This document shows positions 1-5,594 of a DNA stretch of 5,937 nucleotides, one piece after another (the first letter of the stretch is position 1; every line of letters starts with the position of its first letter). The translations under genes and the position numbers were made by a program. Origin of the DNA: Planctomycetota bacterium (lineage in GTDB: Bacteria; Planctomycetota; UBA1135; GCA-002686595); contig JAQBVH010000234.1 in NCBI GenBank assembly GCA_027623615.1, forward strand, positions 1-5,937, read 5' to 3'. The notes beneath the pieces were generated by a model. It saw nothing but the letters and a program-made list of their open reading frames with translations. It was not told the DNA's origin and did not search any database.

Positions 1-1
1 T

Positions 2-1372
2 CCGGCTGCGCCGACGGGGGTGCCAGCGCCGGCGGAGGCTCCCGCTCCGTCGCTGCCCCATGCAGGCTCCGCACCGGCCGAGGTTCAACAGGGCGGGCGC
101 GCGTCCCAGGCCAAGAAGGAACGCCCCAAGAGTCGCTTCCAGGGCATCTCGAACGACAAGCTCGCGCAGCTCTCCCAGACCTCGACCTCGCCGCGGCGCA
201 TGGTCGAGGCGTGGTTGGCGGCCATGTGCCAAGCCAAGGCCTCCGACCTGATCCTGCGCGCGGGCGGACGCCCGAGCCTGCGGATTGGCGGCAAGATCGA
301 GTTCCTCCCCGGCCGCGTTCCGGGTCCTGGTCCGATGCTCGAGGTCTTCAAGGCCATCCTTGGCGAGCGGCGACTCAAGGAGTGGACCGAGACCGGATCA
401 GCCGACGCGGCCATCCAGCTCGACGGCCTGGGTCGGTTCCGCATCAACGCCTACAAGCAGCTCGGTGAGCCGGCGCTGGTCATTCGACGCATCGGCGAGA
501 ACGCGCCTAGCCTCGACGACCTCCAGCTACCTTCCGAGGAGTTGAAGCAGCTCGCGATGCGCAAGCGCGGGCTGATCCTGGTCACCGGCATCGCAGGCTC
601 CGGCAAGTCGACCAGCTTGGCAGGGATGATCCAGTACATGAACGAGAACGTGGAGCGCCACATCGTCACCCTGGAGGATCCGGTCGAGCTCCTGTTCAGC
701 GAGCAGAACTGCGTGATCAGTCAGCGGGAGATCGGAACGGACACGACCTCTTTCGCCGACGGCCTGCGCCACGCCCTGCGCCAGAGCCCGGACGTGATCC
801 TGATCGGAGAGGTGCGCGACGCGACGACCGTCATGTCCGCGCTCGAGGCGACCGAGACGGGTCACATGGTCATGTCGACCATGCACACCGTGAACGCCGC
901 CCAGACGATGGATCGCATGCTGGGCTTCTTTCCGGCGGAGCGGCACTCGCAGGTGCGCCAGCGTCTGGCCGACAACCTGGCCGGCGTGCTCAGCCAGCGG
1001 CTGGTGCCCGCCCGCGCGGGCGGCCTCGTGCCGGCCTACGAGCTGATGGTCTCGACACCGCACATCCGGGAGCTGCTCGAGGAGGGTCAGACGACCGAGA
1101 TGGCAAAGGTGATCGAGGGGGGCTCCGAGGCCGGCCTGATCTCCTTCAACGAATGCTTGCGCGGCCTCGTCGAGCGCCAGGTGGTCGATCTCTCCGACGC
1201 CCTGGCGGCCAGCGACCGCCCGGACGAGCTCCTGCTCGCCCTACGCGGGATCCGTGGCAGCTCGGACCGAGTGGCCGGTCCGGCACCCAACGGTGGTCCC
1301 GGTCATCCCCGTGCCCCGCGGACCCAGCGCCCTGGGGACAACCCGGACGGACTGCGACTGGCTGGCTCCTGA
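2..1372 (+). CDS. pilT: PilT/PilU-family type IV pilus retraction ATPase (5' partial)
   Basis: Hexameric cytoplasmic ATPase of the secretion-ATPase superfamily, which normally powers pilus retraction at the inner-membrane base. The frame is open from base 2. The first in-window start is GTG at 20, but it lies inside a continuous Pro/Ala-rich stretch, so the real start is probably upstream. Numbered from that GTG (450 aa): Pro/Ala-rich and basic linker at 1-60; PAS-like N-terminal domain from about 61, with SDLILRAGGRPSLRIGG; Walker A GIAGSGKST at 190-198; Asp box VTLEDPVEL around 216-224; Walker B with catalytic Glu, ILIGEVRD, at 260-267; His box GHMVMSTMHT at 281-290; and TPHIRELLEEG at 346-356, matching the AIRNLIRE-type helix of PilT. 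The STSLAxMIxYxN stretch after Walker A and the FFP near 303 are closer to PilU than to classical PilT, so the exact subfamily is open. The tail after residue 410 is low-complexity Gly/Pro/Arg. Family assignment is very secure; the biological role is inferred. Confidence 0.93.
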   Translation, partial: PAAPTGVPAPAEAPAPSLPHAGSAPAEVQQGGRASQAKKERPKSRFQGISNDKLAQLSQTSTSPRRMVEAWLAAMCQAKASDLILRAGGRPSLRIGGKIEFLPGRVPGPGPMLEVFKAILGERRLKEWTETGSADAAIQLDGLGRFRINAYKQLGEPALVIRRIGENAPSLDDLQLPSEELKQLAMRKRGLILVTGIAGSGKSTSLAGMIQYMNENVERHIVTLEDPVELLFSEQNCVISQREIGTDTTSFADGLRHALRQSPDVILIGEVRDATTVMSALEATETGHMVMSTMHTVNAAQTMDRMLGFFPAERHSQVRQRLADNLAGVLSQRLVPARAGGLVPAYELMVSTPHIRELLEEGQTTEMAKVIEGGSEAGLISFNECLRGLVERQVVDLSDALAASDRPDELLLALRGIRGSSDRVAGPAPNGGPGHPRAPRTQRPGDNPDGLRLAGS

Positions 1373-1400
1373 ACCAGCGCGTTCGGAAGGCGCGAATCGA

Positions 1401-1421
1401 GCGGAAGGCCCGGCCGTCCGC
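1401..1421 (+). terminator. GC-rich hairpin after the pilT-like gene, possible terminator
   Basis: An imperfect palindrome begins 28 nt after the ATPase stop. Bases 1401-1405 pair with 1417-1421, then there is one A/G mismatch, then 1407-1409 pair with 1413-1415 around a 3-nt loop. The position suits a transcription terminator, but no T-tract follows, so it could equally be chance structure in GC-rich DNA. A weaker inverted repeat (1361-1365 with 1374-1378) has the ATPase stop codon in its loop. Confidence 0.25.
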
Positions 1422-1551
1422 GCCCTCGTCTGACCTCGGGCCAGGGATACTCGCGGATCTTGGTGGTGCGCGGCGGACCTGGCCGAGACGGGGCGAGCGT
1501 TGCTTGTAGTGGAGGACCAACGACCTCGGCCACGTCGAGGGCGTCTGACCG

Positions 1552-1725
1552 ATGAACCCCACCACCTCCGAAACGAACGAGGCCGCTGTCCCGAACTGCG
1601 CGGCCTGCGCGCTGCCCGAGCTCGACCTCAAGCGACCGAAAGACGAGCCGACATCGCCAGCGCTTCGATTCTGGAGCATCCCCTTCCGGTGGCCGGCCGG
1701 GGGGGCTCACGCTGCATTGCGGTAG
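1552..1725 (+). CDS. Possible small protein, 57 aa, with a CxxC motif
   Basis: An ATG-started ORF that lies alone in the 407-nt gap between the ATPase and the first PDZ-type paralogue. An in-frame TGA sits one codon before the ATG, so the start is well bounded. The product begins MNPTTSETNEAAVPNCAACA and carries a single CxxC (Cys16, Cys19). A charged segment (DLKRPKDEP) and a Trp/Phe/Pro-rich tail (FWSIPFRWP) follow. The first 35 or so codons have mostly G or C at the third position, as in the neighbouring genes; the last ten look less coding-like. There is no good Shine-Dalgarno sequence. I do not recognise the family. It may be a small metal- or disulfide-type protein, a remnant of a larger gene, or a chance ORF. 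Confidence 0.28.
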   Translation: MNPTTSETNEAAVPNCAACALPELDLKRPKDEPTSPALRFWSIPFRWPAGGAHAALR

Positions 1726-1779
1726 CCCGCGTCGTGCCCCGGGTACGACCGGCTCCGATCAAACGACGCACCCATCAGC

Positions 1780-2328
1780 GTGTCGACCATCAACCTGGTT
1801 CGCTGGCGCGCCTCCCTCGGCTCCCTCGCCGGGCTCACCAGGACTACGTACGGCTGGTTCGACAACGTCGAGGAGCGGCACGACCCGATCGATGGCCCGG
1901 CGGCCTTCCCGATCTCGAGCGACGACCTGGCGCTGATCGAGCACGGGTTCGCGGGCGAAGGTCCGATGAGCGCAGCGCAGGTCCGCGGACAAACCTCGCT
2001 GCGCTACGTCTCGAACCTCCTCGATGAGGGCGAGGAGCCGGTGATCCGCGTCCGCGAGCTGGTTGTGAACGACGCGCTGGACCGCTGCCCCCGCCCCCGC
2101 GCCTCGCCCACTTCAGACCACTGGAAGGACGGCAGGCGCGCCGGGGTCGAGCTCGTGTCGGTCCAGGAGGGTGACGGCTTGACGTCGATCATCGGCCACA
2201 AGGTCCACACCGAGGCCGAGGTTGTCGCCTACGTGAAGGGCCACCAGGACAGGGTCGCAGCCTGGGAGGTCCTGGTCCTGCGCCACGGGCAGGAGGAGGC
2301 CCTGAGGTACTGCTCCCAAGGCGATTGA
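1780..2328 (+). CDS. Truncated paralogue of the downstream GspC-like PDZ protein
   Basis: The 182-aa product is clearly related to the 361-aa protein encoded downstream. Residues 1-101 align with its residues 3-105 (shared landmarks: the WF-N-E-R-P-I segment near 26-37, AFP at 42-44, GPMS near 61-64, and the ELVV helix near 93-96). Residues 116-182 align with its PDZ end, sharing KDG-RAG, EAE-V-YVK and AWEV-VLR. Two in-frame losses separate them: about 175 residues of the middle domain, and 11 residues inside the PDZ fold (between SV and Q-x-GD). The N-terminal hydrophobic segment has gained Arg8 and Arg10 and probably inserts poorly in a membrane. The start is uncertain: the codon matching the partner's ATG reads ATC (1774-1776), and GTG at 1780 is the only usual start in the open frame. 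The intact frame and codon bias argue for a gene; the losses suggest a decaying or specialised duplicate. Function is unknown. Confidence 0.62.
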   Translation: MSTINLVRWRASLGSLAGLTRTTYGWFDNVEERHDPIDGPAAFPISSDDLALIEHGFAGEGPMSAAQVRGQTSLRYVSNLLDEGEEPVIRVRELVVNDALDRCPRPRASPTSDHWKDGRRAGVELVSVQEGDGLTSIIGHKVHTEAEVVAYVKGHQDRVAAWEVLVLRHGQEEALRYCSQGD

Positions 2329-2335
2329 CGCCCCT

Positions 2336-2356
2336 GGAGCCCCGCTCGGGGCCTCC
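2336..2356 (+). terminator. GC hairpin after the short PDZ paralogue, possible terminator
   Basis: Beginning 8 nt after the stop at 2328, bases 2336-2343 pair with 2348-2356 to form an 8-bp stem with one bulged C (2352) and a GCTC loop. The distance from the stop is typical of an intrinsic terminator. The following bases are C-rich rather than T-rich, so it is not a classical one. It could separate transcription of the two paralogues. Confidence 0.33.
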
Positions 2357-2569
2357 CCCCCACGGAGTCGAGGGGTATCTTTGGCCCCAACGGCCCGAAC
2401 CGGTCGAAAAAGCGGTTCCCGAGGAAGACAACACCCCCTCGGGCGTCGCACCGTCCGTGAGACCTTGGGCTGGGACCGTCCCGGTCGTCCGATTAGGATC
2501 TCGCACCCTCAGCGGCGGCCCACCGGCGCGCGCAGCCCGCCTGCGCCCGGGTCCCATCGAACGACGCCC
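2357..2569 (+). other. Intergenic region between the paralogues, no gene seen
   Basis: The frame of the downstream gene stays open from 2381 (TTG), but its translation here is an Arg/Pro/Gly-rich string with no match to the paralogue, so I read it as non-coding leader. A weak 6-bp inverted repeat pairs 2397-2402 with 2413-2418 across an A-rich 10-nt loop. A TAGGAT at 2494-2499 resembles a -10 box but has no acceptable -35 partner. The last dozen bases before the ATG (ATCGAACGACGC) are nearly repeated before the upstream copy (ATCAAACGACGC at about 1758-1769), so the duplication extends into the leader. Promoter elements are presumably here but cannot be placed. Confidence 0.4.
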
Positions 2570-3655
2570 ATGAACGTCCCGACCATCAAGCTCGTCTGCT
2601 GGCTCGCCTCCCTCAGCTCCCTGGGGGGACTGGCCAAGTACGCCTACGACTGGTTCGGCAACATCGAGGATCGCCGCAACCCGATCGAGGGTAGCTCAGC
2701 CTTCCCGCTCACGAACGAAGACCACGACCAGGTCTCGGGCGAGCACAGGGACCGCAAGGACCTGGGTCCCATGAGCAAGGCCGAGATCAAATCGGTGGCG
2801 GCGCAACGCTACGTGACCCGGATCCTCGAGGAGGACCAGGAGCGCGCGACCGAGGTCGCCGAGCTGGTCGTGTACGACCAGCTGAAGGTCACGTTTAAGG
2901 AGATGAGCTGGACCGGGAAGCCGCCGGAGAAGAAGCCCGACAAGGTCGACGAGGGCCCCAAGGCGCCGCCCCGTCAGAAGCCGATCAGCGAGGTCGTCGC
3001 CATCATCATGATGCGCTACGACACCTTCGACCCCGGCGGCAGCGTGGCCGAGGCGATCTACAAGAAGGAGCGCACCGCGGCGACCCTCAAGGTCGGCATG
3101 GCGCTCAAGAAGCCCTACGACTACGCGGTCGTGCACTCGATCAAGCCCGAGGCGGTCATCTTCGCCTTCAAGGATCCCGAGCGTGAGTTCGAGGAGCTGG
3201 CGACCTCGGTTCCGGAGAGGATCGTCATGGTCGGGGAGGGCGGCGTGCAGTCGCCCCGCAAGGACCCCTTGCCTACCGGCAAGATCGACAAGGCGGGGTC
3301 CGCCGAGACCACGATGCCCGCGCGCAATCTCTACGAGCTCGGCTACAAGGACATGGAGTCGTTCGCCAACGACTACCAGCGCATCCTGACCGAGGACATC
3401 ACGACGGCCACCTACATGAAGGACGGCGTGCGCGCCGGGATCGAGATCAAGTCGGTCAAGGCTGACTCGATCGCCGCACGGCATGGCGCCCAGGCGGGTG
3501 ACATCCTGATCTCGATCAACGGCAAGAAGGTCACCTCCGAGGCCGAGGCCGTTTCCTACGTGAAGGACAATCAGGACAAGTACACAGCCTGGGAGGTCAA
3601 GGTCCTGCGCTTTGGCAAGGAGGAGACGCAGATGTATTACTCCCCCGAGAACTGA
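2570..3655 (+). CDS. GspC-like membrane-anchored protein with C-terminal PDZ domain
   Basis: A 361-aa protein. ATG 2570 is chosen because homology with the upstream paralogue begins there; an in-frame upstream extension to 2381 looks non-coding. Layout: a hydrophobic stretch at about 8-22 (LVCWLASLSSLGGLA), a plausible single membrane anchor; a charged linker at 30-110; a Lys/Pro-rich hinge at 115-138; a middle domain at about 140-212 with VAEAIYKKE, LKVGMAL at 173-179 and an EAVIFAF strand; a second linker; and a PDZ domain at about 283-355 with RAGIEIKSV, AGDILISINGKKV at 309-321 and WEVKVLR. This order (anchor, small beta domain with a K/R-VG turn, PDZ) is that of GspC, the type II secretion protein that links inner-membrane platform to secretin. 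Proximity to a PilT-type ATPase agrees. Beyond the PDZ fold the assignment is inference; a generic periplasmic PDZ scaffold is the alternative. No protease domain is present. Confidence 0.85.
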   Translation: MNVPTIKLVCWLASLSSLGGLAKYAYDWFGNIEDRRNPIEGSSAFPLTNEDHDQVSGEHRDRKDLGPMSKAEIKSVAAQRYVTRILEEDQERATEVAELVVYDQLKVTFKEMSWTGKPPEKKPDKVDEGPKAPPRQKPISEVVAIIMMRYDTFDPGGSVAEAIYKKERTAATLKVGMALKKPYDYAVVHSIKPEAVIFAFKDPEREFEELATSVPERIVMVGEGGVQSPRKDPLPTGKIDKAGSAETTMPARNLYELGYKDMESFANDYQRILTEDITTATYMKDGVRAGIEIKSVKADSIAARHGAQAGDILISINGKKVTSEAEAVSYVKDNQDKYTAWEVKVLRFGKEETQMYYSPEN

Positions 3656-3660
3656 CGCTC

Positions 3661-4446
3661 ATGGGTGCTGCTCGGCTCGTCCTCGACATGGGCAACACAC
3701 GCCTGAAGGCGTGCCTCTTCGAAGGGGGCGCGCCTTCTGCGCGTTATGAAGATGCGGGCTGCGTGCACCACGCCGAGCCCCTGCCGGTCGACCCGAGCGT
3801 GTTCGACGACCGCTCAGTGTTGGCCGATTGGCACGCTTCCCTGGCGACACCGGTGACCGCGATCGGGCTCGCCTCCGTTGTCGAAGTCGAGCACACGCTC
3901 GCCCTCGTGACACGTCTCGAGGAGGTCCTGCCCGCCAGCGTCGTGACCAACCCCGACTGTGGCCTCGTGCTCGAAGTGACGACCCCCGAGACCACCGGCC
4001 GGGACCGGCTCTATGCGGCACGCGCGGCGGTGGAGGATGCTGGCGAGGCCTGCGTGGTCGTCGACGCGGGCACGGCGCTGACCGTGGATGCGGTGCGCCC
4101 CGGCGTCTTCCTCGGCGGAGCGATCGCGCCGGGACCCGACCTGCTCGCGCGGGCGCTGAGCGAGGGCGCCGCGCAGCTCCCGGCCTTCACTCCCAAGGCC
4201 GGTGTGCACGCGCTGGGGCGCTCCACCCTCGAGGCGCTGGAAGCTGGTGTTTGGGTCGGCTTCGAGGGCGCGGTCCACGAGCTCATCACGCGGGTCGCCG
4301 CGGAGGCAGGGATCGGCGCGGACGCGCCGGTGTACCTCACCGGTGGCCACGCGCCCGCCCTGTTCGCCGCCCTCGCCGGGCGGGGCCTCGAGCTGCGGCC
4401 CGACCCCTACCTCGTTCTGCGCGGACTGGCGACGAGCCTGGGGTGA
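3661..4446 (+). CDS. coaX: Type III pantothenate kinase
   Basis: Catalyses ATP-dependent phosphorylation of pantothenate, the first step of CoA synthesis, in the cytoplasm. At 261 aa it has the usual length for CoaX. The motifs of this ASKHA-fold enzyme are all visible: DMGNT at 9-13 (phosphate binding) with Lys16; TTGRDR at 111-116, containing the GxDR motif with catalytic Asp115; VVDAGTALT at 133-141, the second nucleotide-binding loop; LGGAIAPGPDLL at 151-162; GRSTLEA at 186-192; YLTGGHA at 225-231; and the family-typical end DPYLVLRGLA at 248-257. The family as known differs from CoaA in lacking CoA feedback inhibition and in needing a monovalent cation. ATG 3661 lies 5 nt after the PDZ gene stop, with no clear ribosome-binding site, so translation may be coupled. 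The stop overlaps the next start by 4 nt (GTGA). Confidence 0.96.
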   Translation: MGAARLVLDMGNTRLKACLFEGGAPSARYEDAGCVHHAEPLPVDPSVFDDRSVLADWHASLATPVTAIGLASVVEVEHTLALVTRLEEVLPASVVTNPDCGLVLEVTTPETTGRDRLYAARAAVEDAGEACVVVDAGTALTVDAVRPGVFLGGAIAPGPDLLARALSEGAAQLPAFTPKAGVHALGRSTLEALEAGVWVGFEGAVHELITRVAAEAGIGADAPVYLTGGHAPALFAALAGRGLELRPDPYLVLRGLATSLG

Positions 4447-5537
4447 GCAGGCTCGTCGAGCGACTCACCCCCGCTGGGGTCGGCGGCGTCGCGGTGCTCG
4501 CGCTGCGGGGCGCTGGATCTCGGGCGGCCTTGGCGGCCTTGACCCGATCGCTGCCCGCGGTGGGCGGCCTACGTCTGTGCCGCCTCGAGCAGTCGGGCGA
4601 GCTGCTCGACGAGGCCCTGATCGTTCGGCGTGGGCACGAGCACTTCGAGCTCGGCCTCCATGGGTCACCCGCCGTCGTCGCTGCCGTGGTCTTCGCCCTC
4701 GGGGGAGGGGACACACAACCGCCAGGGGCGAGCATCGAGGAACGGGCCACGGCCCTCCTCCAGGGGGCGGGCACCGATCGCGCCGCGCGGGTGCTGCTCG
4801 ATCAAGCGCGCGGCGCACTGCGGCGTGAGGTCGAGGCGCTGCGCGGCGCGGTGGGCGGAGTGCCGTGCTGGGCAGATCGATACGCCCGGGCCCACGCCCT
4901 GCTGCATCCGCCGACCGTCGTGCTGGCTGGCCCGGTCAACGCCGGCAAGTCGACCCTGTTCAACCTCTGGGTCGGGGAGAGGCGCGCCGTCACCTCCGAC
5001 GAGGAGGGCACGACCCGCGACGCGATCGTGGCGCGGGTCAGCCTCGGGCACCACCAGATCGAGCTGATCGACACGGCGGGCGAGCGCGGGCTCGAGCTCT
5101 CCGAGCGGGACCTCGGCGGGGCGCAGGACGCGGCCGCGGTCGAGGCGCTGGGGCAGGCCCTGGCCTGCGACCTGCGCGAGAGCGCCGACCTGTGCGTCTG
5201 GCTCGTGCCCCCGGGTGGTGGGGGTGGAGACCGGGGGCTGCCACCCGAGGGGGCGCTCGTGATCCAGAGTCGCTGCGACGTCCGCGAGCATTGGCCGGAG
5301 CGGGGCATCTCGGTCCTCGCCGCGCCCGAGCAGAGCCTGGCCGACGTCTCGGCCTGGGTCGGCGAGGCCCTCGGGCTTCCGGAGGGGGACCCGTGGACCC
5401 CCGGTGTCGGCGTCCCGCTCAGCCTGGACATGGCGATCAGCTTGGACGCAGCCTTCGAGGCAGCCCCCGGTGGGGAGCGGGGTCCCCTGCTTGACTTCGC
5501 CCTCGGTCCGTCCCCGGATCCGTTGCCGCTTCCTTGA
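4443..5537 (+). CDS. MnmE/TrmE-like GTPase lacking the C-terminal cysteine motif
   Basis: GTG 4443 is chosen because it overlaps the coaX stop by 4 nt and homology begins at once; the product is 364 aa. Residues 1-88 resemble the MnmE N-terminal domain: LTPAGVGGVAVLALRG at 8-23, DEALIVRR at 56-63, and ELGLHGSPAVVAAV at 69-82, in place of the usual CHGGPAV. A shortened helical part follows at 97-135 (LLDQARGALRREVEALR). The G domain has G1 GPVNAGKS at 163-170, G2 EGTTRD at 188-193 and G3 DTAG at 210-213. G4 is degenerate, SRCD at 276-279 instead of NKxD. The G5 site near 290-294 is weak. G1-G3-G4 spacing is close to MnmE. After about 315 there is only a Pro/Gly-rich tail, with no C-terminal helices and no FCIGK cysteine that MnmE uses in tRNA wobble-uridine modification. 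It is a GTPase of this branch, but probably not a standard MnmE; its role is unknown. Confidence 0.88.
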   Translation: MSRLVERLTPAGVGGVAVLALRGAGSRAALAALTRSLPAVGGLRLCRLEQSGELLDEALIVRRGHEHFELGLHGSPAVVAAVVFALGGGDTQPPGASIEERATALLQGAGTDRAARVLLDQARGALRREVEALRGAVGGVPCWADRYARAHALLHPPTVVLAGPVNAGKSTLFNLWVGERRAVTSDEEGTTRDAIVARVSLGHHQIELIDTAGERGLELSERDLGGAQDAAAVEALGQALACDLRESADLCVWLVPPGGGGGDRGLPPEGALVIQSRCDVREHWPERGISVLAAPEQSLADVSAWVGEALGLPEGDPWTPGVGVPLSLDMAISLDAAFEAAPGGERGPLLDFALGPSPDPLPLP

Positions 5538-5549
5538 GTCGCGGATAAC
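5523..5549 (+). promoter_or_regulatory. Weak sigma70-like promoter candidate for pyrB
   Basis: TTGCCG (5523-5528) and GATAAC (5544-5549) each match four of six consensus bases, with a 15-nt spacer that is shorter than ideal. They straddle the GTPase stop and lie about 45 nt ahead of the pyrB ATG. The boxes could let pyrB be transcribed separately, but matches of this quality arise by chance and the vegetative sigma preferences of this organism are unknown. No PyrR-type attenuator fits in the 57-nt gap. Confidence 0.2.
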
Positions 5550-5594
5550 CTAGTCGCCCTGGAGAGCGCGCCATTCCAACGGCGGGCACCCAGA

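Noticed and set aside
1476..1506. Sigma54-type -24/-12 element around GGCC and TTGC
   Set aside because: The GG and GC dinucleotides are spaced too far apart for a sigma54 promoter.
1146..1710. Minus-strand ORFs of 177 and 135 codons over the ATPase end and following gap
   Set aside because: Low-complexity Arg/Gly/Pro content, two mutually overlapping frames, no motifs and no start signal.
1500..2027. 175-codon + strand ORF crossing the gap and the short PDZ paralogue
   Set aside because: It is Arg/Pro/Ala-rich, has no motif, and overlaps a frame with clear homology to the downstream gene; it is a GC-rich shadow.
2471..2499. Promoter with -10 TAGGAT at 2494-2499
   Set aside because: At 17-nt spacing the -35 position reads TGGGAC, only two of six consensus matches; the better TTGGGC is 23 nt away.
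2381..2569. In-frame upstream extension of the 361-aa PDZ protein from TTG 2381
   Set aside because: Sixty-three Arg/Pro/Gly-rich residues with no counterpart in the paralogue, whose similarity begins at the ATG at 2570.
2696..3484. 262-codon minus-strand ORF opposite the PDZ gene
   Set aside because: Length comes from the third-position G/C bias of the sense gene; the product is an Arg/Leu/Asp/His-rich string with no recognisable domain.
3828..4442. In-frame upstream extension of the GTPase through coaX
   Set aside because: The translation is Arg/Gly-rich and out of frame with the well-conserved coaX; homology to MnmE begins only after GTG 4443.
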